NCBI RefSeq assembly: GCF_018861735.1
Contig: NZ_JAHLEB010000016.1
Location: forward strand, 34,298 to 98,297
Reading direction: 5' to 3'
From: Clostridium lacusfryxellense
GTDB taxonomy: Bacteria > Bacillota > Clostridia > Clostridiales > Clostridiaceae
Length of the DNA: 64,000 nucleotides
Positions 17,654 to 26,760 of the stretch are shown here, in pieces. Position 1 is the first letter of the stretch. Each line of letters opens with the position of its first letter. Below the pieces are notes generated by a model. The model was not told the DNA's origin. It saw only the letters and a program-made list of their open reading frames with translations, and did not search any database. A program made the translations under genes and the position numbers.

Positions 17654-17789
17654 GTTGCAATCTCTCCTTTAAATTTTGCACCTATGTTACTTATATATCC
17701 TTATTACCATAGGCCTCTTCTGTAGATGATTTATATACAACTATTTTGCCAGCGACTCTTTAAACTCTACCAGGTCTACCTTTTATCAA

Positions 17790-18626
17790 TTATTTGATTG
17801 ACCCCTGCATTACGCCACTAATTATATATTTCTGAGCAAAGGAATACACTATGAGTAGTGGCAAGATTGTAAGTAGTAGTGCTGGTATTAATAGCTCCCA
17901 GTTATTCATGTAGGTTCCGTTGAAGACTTTCATTTTTATGGGCATAGTATAAAGATTATCTTTGTTTAAGATAAGTGAAGGCAATAGATAATCATTCCAT
18001 ATCCACATTACATTTAGTATTCCAATAGTCGTTGATGTTGGCGCAAGTATTGGAAACACGATTTTGAAAAAGGTCTTAATACGATTGCACCCATCAATTA
18101 GCGCAGCTTCTTCTAGTTCAATGGGAATGGACTTAATGAAGCCATGATAAATAAAAACTGAAAGTGCGCTGCCGAATCCAGCATAAAAAACAATTAGCAA
18201 AGGGAATGGCACCGTTTCGATTAAATTTAATTTACCCCCGTATATATACATTAGGGGAATCATTACAGACTGGAAAGGAATTATCATTGATGCCACTAGT
18301 ACTGAAAAGAATATCTTACTAAATATGCTATTGTTTCTTACAAGATAGTAGGAGCACATAGCTGAAAATAACAATATTAATATTGTACTTGCAACTGTAA
18401 TCAGAAGACTGTTTGAGAATGTAACGAAAAAATCCATTTGCTTTATTGCTTCTTTAAAATGGACGAAATTTAATGTTTTTGGAAATGAAAATGGACTTTG
18501 CAGTATTTCTCCATTGTTTTTAAATGAATTTACAATCATTAAGAAAAAAGGAAATACAAAAATTAGAAAAGAAAAGATTAAAAATGCATAAGTTATAATT
18601 TTACTTATTAATTTTTTATTTTTCAT
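17790..18626 (-). CDS. Sugar ABC transporter permease, MalG type
   Basis: 278 residues, six predicted membrane helices. The conserved EAA loop ELEEAALIDGCNRIKTFFKI docks with the ATPase. Its ATG overlaps the stop of the MalF-type gene by one base (TAATG), so translation is coupled. It forms the membrane pore with the MalF-type partner and accepts substrate from the binding protein at 19611-20900. Position before sucrose phosphorylase suggests sucrose as substrate. Confidence 0.92.
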   Translation of the reverse strand: MKNKKLISKIITYAFLIFSFLIFVFPFFLMIVNSFKNNGEILQSPFSFPKTLNFVHFKEAIKQMDFFVTFSNSLLITVASTILILLFSAMCSYYLVRNNSIFSKIFFSVLVASMIIPFQSVMIPLMYIYGGKLNLIETVPFPLLIVFYAGFGSALSVFIYHGFIKSIPIELEEAALIDGCNRIKTFFKIVFPILAPTSTTIGILNVMWIWNDYLLPSLILNKDNLYTMPIKMKVFNGTYMNNWELLIPALLLTILPLLIVYSFAQKYIISGVMQGSIK

Positions 18627-19510
18627 TATGCTTCTACCTCCCCTTTCTTACCAATATAAACCTGTATACCGGACACTATAGCAACTATTAAAAATAGCAT
18701 TATTGCTTCTGCTTGCCCGACACCATAGTTATTTTCAATAAATGCTTTCTTAACAATATTCATCGAGACCATTACTGTGCTGTTGTAGGGACCACCAGCT
18801 GTTAGAGAATAATTTATATCGTAGACCATAAACCCACTCTTTAATGTCATAAATAGAGTGATTACAAAGGCTGGCCTCATCAATGGTAGCGTCACTTTTG
18901 TCAACCGCTGCCAAGCATTTGCGCCATCAATTGTTGATGCTTCAATCACGTCTTTTGGAACATTTACCAAGCCTGCAATAAAAATAAGCATCATGTATCC
19001 AGAAAGCTGCCAGACTGTAACTATAACTATAGACCAGAAAGCCATTTTCTCATCACCTAGCCAACCTAACCTTAGAGATTCAATTCCTAACTTTGCTCCT
19101 AATGTCGGTAAGGTCTGAACAAATATAAACTGCCATATATAACCAAGAACCAATCCTCCGATAAGATTTGGGGTGAAGAAGGAAGTCCTGAAAAAACTCT
19201 GTGCCCTAATTCCTGTAGTAACAAGGTATGCTAGGAGAAAGCCTATGGCATTAACACACACAACTGAAACTACAACGAACTTGACCGTTAACCACATAGA
19301 GGTCCAAAACTGGGGGTCACTAAATGCCTCCTTATAATTAGCAATTCCATTAAACTCTGGTGTACTCAAAACTGTTGGCATATTCATAAAAGTCAGATAA
19401 ATTCCATAGGCAAATGGAATCAATATAGCAACAGAAAAAACAAACATTGTTGGAAAAGTAAAAAGCATCTGCTCACCAAATTTTTTTAAAGGTTTTTTTT
19501 CGGATACCAT
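18626..19510 (-). CDS. Sugar ABC transporter permease, MalF type
   Basis: 294 residues with six helices and the EAA loop DVIEASTIDGANAWQRLTKV. Second gene of the importer, separated from the binding-protein gene by a hairpin (19553-19575) that would lower expression relative to the binding protein. No ATP-binding gene follows in the operon, so the importer must borrow an MsmK-like ATPase encoded elsewhere. Confidence 0.92.
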   Translation of the reverse strand: MVSEKKPLKKFGEQMLFTFPTMFVFSVAILIPFAYGIYLTFMNMPTVLSTPEFNGIANYKEAFSDPQFWTSMWLTVKFVVVSVVCVNAIGFLLAYLVTTGIRAQSFFRTSFFTPNLIGGLVLGYIWQFIFVQTLPTLGAKLGIESLRLGWLGDEKMAFWSIVIVTVWQLSGYMMLIFIAGLVNVPKDVIEASTIDGANAWQRLTKVTLPLMRPAFVITLFMTLKSGFMVYDINYSLTAGGPYNSTVMVSMNIVKKAFIENNYGVGQAEAIMLFLIVAIVSGIQVYIGKKGEVEA

Positions 19511-19552
19511 AAGCTACCTCCACTTCTAAATATAATTTAGTTATAAAATTTA

Positions 19553-19575
19553 TGGGTGAGTTTGAAACTCACCCA
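19553..19575 (-). promoter_or_regulatory. Intercistronic hairpin between binding protein and permease genes
   Basis: Eleven-base perfect stem TGGGTGAGTTT / AAACTCACCCA with a single-base loop and no U-run. Likely a 3' stabiliser or partial terminator that keeps binding-protein mRNA in excess. Confidence 0.7.
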
Positions 19576-19610
19576 GTTCATTAACTCACAATTACAATTA
19601 ATCGTATATT

Positions 19611-20900
19611 TTATTTCTTCTTAGTTTTATAATAGTCTACAAATCCCTTTGCCAAGTCTGCGCGAGTTTCCTTTTTGCTAATATACTTCTGAACATGTGC
19701 TGCAATTACATCCCCATATTCAGCTGCGTTTACGTAGTTTGTACTGAAAGGCATTGTTTTGTCCTTAGCTATAGCATCAGATATAGATATACCTAAAGGA
19801 TTGTTTACCTTGTTAGGGTTGCTCTTAAAAGCAGAAATTATCTGAGACTTGTTTACTATAAAATCCTGTCCTGCTTTATCATCTACCAACCAGTTTAAAA
19901 ATTTCTTTGCTGCTTCTTGCTGAGCCGAAGTTGCCTTTTTATTGATCAACATTACTTGTGTTGGACCGGCAACGATTTTATTGTTCATTGGATTGTTTTC
20001 GTTGTTATCTACAGGCACAGGCATTAATCCAAATTTATCACCTGCAACTGCCTTGAGTGAGTCATAGGCCCAGTTTCCGTTGAACAACATAGCACTTTCA
20101 CCCTTACCTACTGCCAAATGAGCATCATCATAATATTGTCCAAGAGGACGTTCTCCATATTTGTTATATTGCTTAGATGCTAACAAATCCATGGTATCAT
20201 AATACCCGTTCCATGCTGCATTTCCAGCAAAATCAAATTTTCCATCAACCATCTGAGCTACCACTTTACTTGGATCACTGTCTTGATTGATAAATTGCGT
20301 GCTGTAATGGTTAGCTACAGACCAAGCTTCTGTTTGATAAGCTACTGGGTATTTAACACCTGAAGCTTGAATTTTATCAAGGAGTGCCTTAAACTTGTCT
20401 CGTGTAGTTATTGTGGAAGGATCAAAAGTACCACCTACTGCTTTATCAAGTACTTTTTGATTGTAAACAAGCCCAAACCCTTCTATTGCAAATGGAAAAC
20501 CTACAACTTGACCTTGAGGATTTTTAAAACTATATACTGTATCCTTGTTCCATTTTTCGTTTGTTAAATCAACACCAAAATCCTTGTATTTATCTAAAAC
20601 CGAATTTGGCTCCATCATTGCAAGTGTAACTACTTTACCAGATGCTGTAAGTTTATCAAATATATTTACTGTATCTCCAACAGCCACCGAATATGGTTCA
20701 ACTATAATATCAGGATTTGCAGTCATAAAATCCTTTGTAGCCTGTTCAAATTGCTTGGATATCTCACCTTTTCCATTAGTCATAATAATTGTAACTTTTC
20801 CTTTTGATGTACTTTGAGGATCCTTTGATGCTGATGAACTACAAGCTACTAAAGACAAAGCAAGTGTGCCTGCCAAAACACTAGTTAAAAACTTTTTCAT
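19611..20900 (-). CDS. Sugar-binding lipoprotein of the sucrose ABC importer
   Basis: 429 residues. Signal peptide with lipobox LSLVACSS, so it is anchored to the outer face of the membrane by Cys20. The body is a family-1 extracellular solute-binding protein (VTIIMTNGKGEISKQFEQA..., AMLFNGNWAYDSLKAV, GPTQVMLINKKATS). First gene of the importer segment, with a promoter at 20992-21021 whose -35 lies inside a LacI-type palindrome. Genomic context points to sucrose. Confidence 0.92.
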   Translation of the reverse strand: MKKFLTSVLAGTLALSLVACSSSASKDPQSTSKGKVTIIMTNGKGEISKQFEQATKDFMTANPDIIVEPYSVAVGDTVNIFDKLTASGKVVTLAMMEPNSVLDKYKDFGVDLTNEKWNKDTVYSFKNPQGQVVGFPFAIEGFGLVYNQKVLDKAVGGTFDPSTITTRDKFKALLDKIQASGVKYPVAYQTEAWSVANHYSTQFINQDSDPSKVVAQMVDGKFDFAGNAAWNGYYDTMDLLASKQYNKYGERPLGQYYDDAHLAVGKGESAMLFNGNWAYDSLKAVAGDKFGLMPVPVDNNENNPMNNKIVAGPTQVMLINKKATSAQQEAAKKFLNWLVDDKAGQDFIVNKSQIISAFKSNPNKVNNPLGISISDAIAKDKTMPFSTNYVNAAEYGDVIAAHVQKYISKKETRADLAKGFVDYYKTKKK

Positions 20901-20991
20901 ATTGACCCCTCCATTTTTTGTTTTATTTATGTAAAGCCCTTTGTGGTCTGTACATCAATTTCTAATAATGTAAACCATTTCTTACAATTTA

Positions 20992-21021
20992 ATTATACAA
21001 CGCGTTTATCACATATGTCAA
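20992..21021 (-). promoter_or_regulatory. Promoter of the binding protein-permease-phosphorylase operon
   Basis: TTGACA (21016-21021, minus strand), 18-bp spacer, TATAAT (20992-20997). The -35 is one arm of the operator at 21014-21033, so a bound repressor would block RNA polymerase. Confidence 0.85.
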
Positions 21022-21033
21022 CCGTATGACATA
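21014..21033. promoter_or_regulatory. LacI-type operator O1
   Basis: TATGTCAACCGTATGACATA, a palindrome around a central CG, matching two sites before the kinase gene. Almost certainly bound by the LacI regulator at 22056-23033. Confidence 0.82.
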
Positions 21034-21115
21034 ATTTATTTTTACATATTTGTCCAAAGTCTCTTTTTATATTTTCCCAATAGATTGATCTTATAAGTAA
21101 TATATAAAAGTAATA

Positions 21116-21145
21116 GAGACTATGTATATTATAATCCATAGTCTC
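21116..21145 (-). terminator. Hairpin after the kinase gene
   Basis: GAGACTATG / CATAGTCTC stem with a loose T-rich tail; a moderate terminator. Confidence 0.6.
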
Positions 21146-21183
21146 CAGCCTCATTGAGATAACGGTCTATATCTAAAACTTCA

Positions 21184-21837
21184 TTATTTAACTATGATTA
21201 CATCATATTCTTTCGTAATAACAAAATCAGCTAGTTGAACATGACCAGCGATGATTTTATGTTCAGTTTCCAGAATATTTTCTATAAATAAATCGTTTAC
21301 TTCATTTCCTCTATTTCTTTTCTTCCTGTGCTCTAATGTATCAAGTCTACTTCTTGCAATGAATACTTTTGTATCAACATTTTTTAGTAATGAGGTATAA
21401 GTTCCCTCAGCGATAACAACATTAATCCCATCTAAACTTATTACCTGATCTTCTATCGAGTTTGCATCATAATCAATTAAAGGCTTAATTATTTCTGATT
21501 TTCCACTAATAGCATCTTTTAGATTGTTTTCTAGAACCTTAAAATCAACTTCTTTATGTGGTCCTAGCCATTCAGGATCTTCCTTTCTCTTTGAATCATT
21601 TGACTTCGGTGGCAAATAAAAATAATCATCTTGCCCTAATAAAACAGATTTTATTCCATACTTTTGGAGTTCATCAACTATTGCCTTACCAGTTTCTGAT
21701 TTACCACTTCCTGATTCGCCTGAAACTGTGATAGTATATCTTGTTGCTTTATTTTTTATTTTTGGGATAATTTCTGGAACTATAATACTGGCCGCTTTTA
21801 TATGGTGTTCCTCTAATACAATAATGTCACCTTTCAT
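21184..21837 (-). CDS. Uridine-kinase-family P-loop kinase of the sucrose regulon
   Basis: 217 residues. Walker A is GESGSGKSETG (40-50). Acidic/aromatic DDYFYLPPKSND and the later HKKRNRGNEVNDLF fit the uridine kinase/phosphoribulokinase superfamily, which phosphorylates hydroxyls of ribose-like sugars. Its place between the LacI regulator and the transporter, with two of the regulon's three operators in its promoter, ties it to sugar use. The real substrate is unknown; fructose released by the phosphorylase or a nucleoside are both possible. AGGAGG precedes the ATG. Confidence 0.75.
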   Translation of the reverse strand: MKGDIIVLEEHHIKAASIIVPEIIPKIKNKATRYTITVSGESGSGKSETGKAIVDELQKYGIKSVLLGQDDYFYLPPKSNDSKRKEDPEWLGPHKEVDFKVLENNLKDAISGKSEIIKPLIDYDANSIEDQVISLDGINVVIAEGTYTSLLKNVDTKVFIARSRLDTLEHRKKRNRGNEVNDLFIENILETEHKIIAGHVQLADFVITKEYDVIIVK

Positions 21838-21861
21838 GTAAGACCCTCCTCTAAATTTTTA

Positions 21862-21881
21862 TATGTAAACCGCTTGACATA
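21862..21881. promoter_or_regulatory. LacI-type operator O2
   Basis: TATGTAAACCGCTTGACATA; one arm deviates (GTAA for GTCA). It lies downstream of the kinase -10, in the leader. Confidence 0.75.
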
Positions 21882-21884
21882 TTT

Positions 21885-21913
21885 ATTCTATATCCTTTTT
21901 GCAAACATGTCAA
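21885..21913 (-). promoter_or_regulatory. Promoter of the kinase gene
   Basis: TTGACA (21908-21913, minus strand), 17-bp spacer, TAGAAT (21885-21890). The -35 again falls in an operator arm. Confidence 0.8.
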
Positions 21914-21926
21914 CCAATTGACATGT
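21905..21926. promoter_or_regulatory. LacI-type operator O3
   Basis: Perfect 9-base arms ACATGTCAA / TTGACATGT around a 4-base centre. Centre-to-centre distance to O2 is 44 bp, about four turns. Confidence 0.82.
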
Positions 21927-21987
21927 TTTATTGTTACAATTATTTTACTTGTAAATAACATATATATTAATAAATGCAAAGTAACTT

Positions 21988-22024
21988 AAAAGACACTCTA
22001 AATCTTATGATTTAAAATGTCTTA
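21988..22024 (-). terminator. Terminator of the LacI-family gene
   Basis: AAGACA-TCTAAATC / GATTTAAA-TGTCTT stem with TTTT on the minus strand. It separates the regulator from the regulated genes. Confidence 0.75.
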
Positions 22025-22055
22025 GTGTAAAATTATTTAAGCTATAGAAATATTT

Positions 22056-23033
22056 TTATGTAGTTCTACGTTCAATAAGTTCAATAGGCAATATATTTTC
22101 ATGCTCAACCTTCTTTTCATCAATCTGATTAATTAGAACCTCCATTGCAAGTTTTGCTATTTGTTTAATTGGCTGCCTTATTGTTGTGAGAGACGGCACA
22201 ATTAATGAGGCTATATTAATATCATCATAACCAACTATTTTTAAGTCACGTGGTATGGATTTTTCTAAAACGTTTGCTACCTGAACAATGCAGGCAGCTA
22301 TCATATCACTACTAGCAAATATTCCATCTATGTCCGGATTTTCTTTAAATAATTTGTAGATTAATCTTTCATACTCTTCTTTATCGAAATTATTTATCCT
22401 TGTTTCAGTTACCACATAGGGAATCTTGTTCTCATTTGCAACCCTCACAAATGCTTCACACCTTCTATTAGCAGAAGTATTTAAAGTTAGTGGACCACTT
22501 ATATGAGCAAGATTTTTGCAACCTTTTTCTATAAGTAGTTTTGTGGCAAGAATACCTCCATTATAATTATCTGAAGCAACATAAGGTATATTTTCTGATA
22601 AATATCTATCAATAGCAACTATTGGCAACCGAAGATTTAAATACTCAGAAACCTCTAAGGTGTGACTCCCCATAATAATTCCATCAACTTGATTTCTTTT
22701 TAGCATATCTATGTAATCTTGTTCTTTTTTACTATCATTATAAGCATTGCATAACAATATCTTATATCCACTCTTATAGGCATAATATTCAATATCCCTT
22801 GTAAGCTGTGCAAAAAAAGGATGTGCTACATCAGGGATTATAAACCCAATTAGATTAGACTTTCTTCTGAAAAGAGCTCTAGCTAATTCATTAGGCTGAT
22901 AATCAAGTTCTTCCATAGCCTTGTAAACATTATTCCTTGTTTTCTCACTGATATATCCCCTGTTATTTAATACTCTTGAAACTGTTGTAACTGTTACCCC
23001 TGACCTTTGAGCCACATCTTTTATATTTGCCAT
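22056..23033 (-). CDS. LacI/GalR-family repressor of the sucrose regulon
   Basis: 325 residues. N-terminal helix-turn-helix IKDVAQRSGVTVTTVSRVLNN and hinge helix with ELARALFRRKS, then a periplasmic-binding-protein-like effector domain (GFIIPDVAHPFFAQL, IVGYDDINIASLIVPSLTTI). The family releases DNA when it binds a sugar. Operators matching the LacI consensus type are found at 21014, 21862 and 21905 but none is evident before its own gene. AGGGTG precedes the ATG. Confidence 0.93.
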   Translation of the reverse strand: MANIKDVAQRSGVTVTTVSRVLNNRGYISEKTRNNVYKAMEELDYQPNELARALFRRKSNLIGFIIPDVAHPFFAQLTRDIEYYAYKSGYKILLCNAYNDSKKEQDYIDMLKRNQVDGIIMGSHTLEVSEYLNLRLPIVAIDRYLSENIPYVASDNYNGGILATKLLIEKGCKNLAHISGPLTLNTSANRRCEAFVRVANENKIPYVVTETRINNFDKEEYERLIYKLFKENPDIDGIFASSDMIAACIVQVANVLEKSIPRDLKIVGYDDINIASLIVPSLTTIRQPIKQIAKLAMEVLINQIDEKKVEHENILPIELIERRTT

Positions 23034-23410
23034 AATAACACCCTTTTCATAAGAATTAATATCATATTTACTTTACACTTCTTAACATACTACACTTGTA
23101 AGAATACCACTACTTGCTCAGTATCTAAAGGAGATTTATAGAATTAATTTTATAGAAAAATAGAAAGTTCCGGTCTTATTAAAATATTCACAGGGAGTAA
23201 ATTGTTTTAATTTAAAAAAACATAAGGACTGGCTAAATGGCGCCAGTCCTTTCTCTAGTCTATATATATTTAATTAAAGGGGGCTTTAATTAAAAATCAA
23301 TTACTAGTTACTTTCTATATATTCATAATAACAACTCTATGTGTCATTAAAATGGCAAATATATAAATATTCTGAAAATAAAAATATATTATAAAATATT
23401 TTTTAATTAT
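23034..23410. other. Intergenic stretch, terminator only
   Basis: No gene seen. Contains the hairpin at 23224-23251 and a TTTAATTAAA direct/inverted pair near 23268-23293. Confidence 0.5.
23224..23251 (-). terminator. Terminator hairpin after the small lipoprotein gene
   Basis: AAGGACTGGC / GCCAGTCCTT stem; the minus-strand tail is only moderately T-rich. Confidence 0.65.
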
Positions 23411-23731
23411 TTACATTTTTTTCATAGTTATTTGAATATTTCGGTCTATTATATCAGCTTGTAATTTAGTAATGGTACCACATTCAACCAAATATCCCAA
23501 TACATAAGTATTACCTCTAGCTTCTACTGTATTTCTTAATACCTCTACAATCACTTTATCTGATTGCGACTGAGTTATTGTCTTAGAAGTAACTAGTTCC
23601 TTAAGAGTATTACTATATATCTTATTTGTTATGTTTACTGTAGCTTCCATTGGATCAGAGCCACAGCCAACAAAAACTAAAATAAATATAATGGCTATAA
23701 TTAATATTGAAGTACTTTTCATATTTTTCAT
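23411..23731 (-). CDS. Small lipoprotein of unknown function
   Basis: 106 residues with a signal peptide (IIAIIFILVFVGCGSD) whose lipobox VGC places the mature protein on the outer membrane face. The rest is a helical, threonine/valine-rich domain with no family I recognise. GGTGA precedes the ATG. It stands alone between the sucrose regulator and an ABC exporter; no clue to a role. Confidence 0.7.
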   Translation of the reverse strand: MKNMKSTSILIIAIIFILVFVGCGSDPMEATVNITNKIYSNTLKELVTSKTITQSQSDKVIVEVLRNTVEARGNTYVLGYLVECGTITKLQADIIDRNIQITMKKM

Positions 23732-23844
23732 AATTTCACCATCCTAATGCCATACGGTTTTTATTCTAATATCATTGTTTATGATTAGAATATTTAGGTA
23801 GAAATATACTTACAATATAAAAAATAAATTATAAATCCCTATAA

Positions 23845-25452
23845 CTATTTCAATTTAAAAGTTTTTGGAGCTACTTTGTAGGTTAATATCAAAGCAAGTA
23901 CCATATATACTACAGTTATTATAATAACTCCTGCCGTAAAATAATATGATGATGTTTGAACTTGAAGACACCCATAACAAGCAAAGTATACTAACATGTT
24001 TATGAATTTAAACAGCGGACTTTTTACTGTTAACTCTGCTGTATAAGGCTGCAGAACATAGTACATAAACAAGTGATGTATTGAGAAGAAACAAGATAAG
24101 CATATTATGCATAAAAATAATGGTACCATGCTAACAAGTTGCAAGCTGTACCCACTTGTTAATATAATACAAGATATAGATACACATAAAGCTATAGCAG
24201 GCATTATATTAAGAATAACCACCCTTTTAAGTCTTGAGGTAAAGTTAGATAAAATTACACTTGCCTCGCGGTAGTATGCATATCTTAATAAACTAGAATC
24301 ACAATTATAAAACATAGCTTTGCAAATTCTTTCCCCCGTTGACATACAATACATTACGAATACCAATACTGGTATGCTCTTTTTTATTCCGGTTAGTATA
24401 TCAGCTCTTTTATCTGGCATAAACAATACAAAATACATAGCAATTAAAAATAAAACACCAATAAATGCAACTCTTTGTTTTATAGGATTTACCATTATTC
24501 TTCTAAAACGAAGAAAAAATATTGAATTTAAATATTCATATCCCTTTTTTTCGTCATATTTTCTTGTATTTAATTCTTCATTCTTCATTTTATTTTCATC
24601 TAATTTTACAGTTGCGAAAGTTGCTGCATTTCTAATAGCCTCTACATTAAATAGCTTGTCCTTTGTTAATAAAAATTTTGCTATCTGAGTATACTTTCTA
24701 TATTTCCATAGATATAAAAATGATAACACTCCTAAAGCTAAAATAATAATTACTGTAAATATGTTAAATAATATTATATTAAAATTAATTACTACTCCAA
24801 ATATCGGTAACACATAGGCAAGAATAAGTCCGCTAAGAACTACTAACGCCATAAATGTCACTTTCTTTTTGATCAAGATTTCTGCCTTGTCATATACATA
24901 AAGCTGTAACCATTCGCCTATTAATTTCAAAGCTATTAATTCAATAACCAACACTATAGCATTTAAGGGCGAAAATCCTAGTATTAAACCAATAATGGCC
25001 ATAGGAACTATAAAGTATATAAAATCTGTTGTGTTTTTATATACTATCTCCCCAAGGTAGTATTCTCTAGCGTCTGCTCTCATTAAAGTTACCATATTAA
25101 ATGCTGCTTTATTGTTTTCATCAAAAATTACATTTTTTACAATTGGCCCTAAAACAAAACTTAAAAAGAAAAGTATATGTATAAAAACAGGTAACATCTT
25201 TGTTATATCTTTAGTAATTAAATATGATGGTAAAATAATCATTACACCTAAATATATAGTTTTGCCTATGAATCCTCCAAATACTCTTAAAACTTCTCGT
25301 ATGACACCTATAATCAGTTTAGCCTTAGTCCTTTTGTATAAGCTATCGGGAATCTTTTTTCCTAAGAGAGGTAACCTTTTAAGAAAAAATATAAAGGTAT
25401 TCGCTCCTTCTACAAAAGATACCTTAAAACTATTAATGAATGTATTAATCAT
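23845..25452 (-). CDS. ABC exporter permease, multi-spanning
   Basis: 535 residues with about ten or more hydrophobic segments in two clusters separated by a charged loop near 260-310 (EAIRNAATFATVKLDENKMKNEELNTRKYD). Its ATG overlaps the end of the ATPase gene by eight bases, so the two are coupled and form one transporter. It resembles large uncharacterised Firmicute exporter permeases rather than importers; no binding protein is nearby. Substrate unknown. Confidence 0.75.
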   Translation of the reverse strand: MINTFINSFKVSFVEGANTFIFFLKRLPLLGKKIPDSLYKRTKAKLIIGVIREVLRVFGGFIGKTIYLGVMIILPSYLITKDITKMLPVFIHILFFLSFVLGPIVKNVIFDENNKAAFNMVTLMRADAREYYLGEIVYKNTTDFIYFIVPMAIIGLILGFSPLNAIVLVIELIALKLIGEWLQLYVYDKAEILIKKKVTFMALVVLSGLILAYVLPIFGVVINFNIILFNIFTVIIILALGVLSFLYLWKYRKYTQIAKFLLTKDKLFNVEAIRNAATFATVKLDENKMKNEELNTRKYDEKKGYEYLNSIFFLRFRRIMVNPIKQRVAFIGVLFLIAMYFVLFMPDKRADILTGIKKSIPVLVFVMYCMSTGERICKAMFYNCDSSLLRYAYYREASVILSNFTSRLKRVVILNIMPAIALCVSISCIILTSGYSLQLVSMVPLFLCIICLSCFFSIHHLFMYYVLQPYTAELTVKSPLFKFINMLVYFACYGCLQVQTSSYYFTAGVIIITVVYMVLALILTYKVAPKTFKLK

Positions 25453-26155
25453 TACCTCCCTCCTTTAATATCTCCATGATCTTTTCTTCAAATTCAGTAC
25501 TCTTTAGAACCTCACTATCCACTTCTTCTAGAACACAATTATTTAAAACTAATATTTCATCACACAAATCTGTAGCAAGTTGAAGAATATGAGTAGAAAA
25601 TATAATAATGTGATCACTCTTCATTTTCTTAAGCAAATTCTTAATCTCTAATGCTACTACAACATCAAAAGAAGTCAGTGGTTCATCAAGCAAAATAACA
25701 GCAGGTCTAGTTATCAAAAGACAAACCATCTGCATTTTATTTTTCATTCCATGCGAATATCCCTTTATTAAACGATATCTATCATCTTCATTGATTTTTA
25801 TAATATCAAAGTACTCATCTATAGTTAGTAATTTCTCAATCTTATCTTTATTAATATCAATATAGAATTTCAAAAACTCATACCCAGTCAAGAATTCTGG
25901 CAGCACTGGCTCTGAAAAAACATAGCCTACCTTTCTATAATCTATTTCCTTGGCTGCTTGTCCATCTTCAATAATGCTCACACTACCACCTTCATATTTA
26001 AGTTCCCCGCTTATGCAATTAAATAGAGTTGTCTTACCTGCTCCATTTCTCCCAAGTAGCCCATATATCTTACCTTTTTCAAATGTATAAGATGCTTTTT
26101 TTAACACCTCTTTTTCTCCATAACTTTTTTCTATATTTTCAATTACTAATCTCAC
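25445..26155 (-). CDS. ABC transporter ATP-binding protein
   Basis: 236 residues. Walker A GRNGAGKTT (35-43), Q-loop region, signature written YSHGMKNKM instead of LSGGQ, Walker B VILLDEPLTSFD and the switch His in FSTHIL. The degenerate signature is common in CcmA/BcrA-type exporters. The start is GTG behind GGGGGAGG. It powers the permease downstream. Confidence 0.9.
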   Translation of the reverse strand: MRLVIENIEKSYGEKEVLKKASYTFEKGKIYGLLGRNGAGKTTLFNCISGELKYEGGSVSIIEDGQAAKEIDYRKVGYVFSEPVLPEFLTGYEFLKFYIDINKDKIEKLLTIDEYFDIIKINEDDRYRLIKGYSHGMKNKMQMVCLLITRPAVILLDEPLTSFDVVVALEIKNLLKKMKSDHIIIFSTHILQLATDLCDEILVLNNCVLEEVDSEVLKSTEFEEKIMEILKEGGND

Positions 26156-26195
26156 TATATTCCTCCCCCTTTAACCCAATTATAAAAAATAAATA

Positions 26196-26219
26196 GGAAC
26201 AGAAAAAATCTCCTGCTCC
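26196..26219 (-). terminator. Weak terminator between the 100-residue protein and the ABC genes
   Basis: TGGAGCAG / CTGTTCC imperfect stem with a T-rich loop and tail on the minus strand. Confidence 0.45.
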
Positions 26220-26236
26220 AACTTATCTTTACTTTA

Positions 26237-26539
26237 TTATTTTTTTACATCTAATTTAGGTGTTTCTAAATTATGATTATCAATTTCCGTATATTTCGGT
26301 TTTTTATTAGTAGCATCTATTTTTTTTACATTTTCTATATCTTCTACTATCTCTAACGAAGATATATGCATAGAGCATATTATAGTATTATTATCAAACT
26401 GTATAAACTTATTGGTAAAAGTTTTAGTTGTATCCCCCATAGGTAATTTTGTATCCGAATAACATTTTTCTAATATCTCCTCCGGGCTTTCTTCTACAAT
26501 GTATTCTTTTCCACTATCCATTATAATTTTTGTTACCAT
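26237..26539 (-). CDS. Uncharacterised 100-residue protein
   Basis: Starts MVTKIIMDSGKEYIVEES and continues with beta-rich segments (KFIQFDNNTIICSMHISSLEIVEDI) and a charged lysine-rich tail. The pattern resembles small cytoplasmic Firmicute proteins with a short Sm-like or PH-like beta domain, but I cannot assign a family. AAGGGG lies before the ATG. Eighty bases upstream of the ABC genes; a shared transcript is possible through the weak hairpin. Confidence 0.6.
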   Translation of the reverse strand: MVTKIIMDSGKEYIVEESPEEILEKCYSDTKLPMGDTTKTFTNKFIQFDNNTIICSMHISSLEIVEDIENVKKIDATNKKPKYTEIDNHNLETPKLDVKK

Positions 26540-26760
26540 ATCTAATCACCCCTTAAAATATACATTCTACATTTGCAAGTAAATTCCTTCATAAATTACA
26601 TGTTTTGGATTACTTATATTGTAGCAGATGTTCTAATAATATATAATTATTAAAATAAATATATATAAATATAGAATATTTATCTTTTACATTAAGCAAT
26701 ATAAATAGTATACTAAAGAATATTAAGTATATTATTAACAATAATAAAGGGGATGTTTTT

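Noticed and set aside
20950..20980. Fourth LacI-type operator (TGTAAACC...TTACA) upstream of the binding-protein gene
   Set aside because: Arm spacing is two bases longer than in the three good sites and the centre differs.
24320..24688. Plus-strand ORF inside the ABC permease gene
   Set aside because: Antisense shadow; the minus-strand frame overlaps the ATPase gene in the usual coupled manner.
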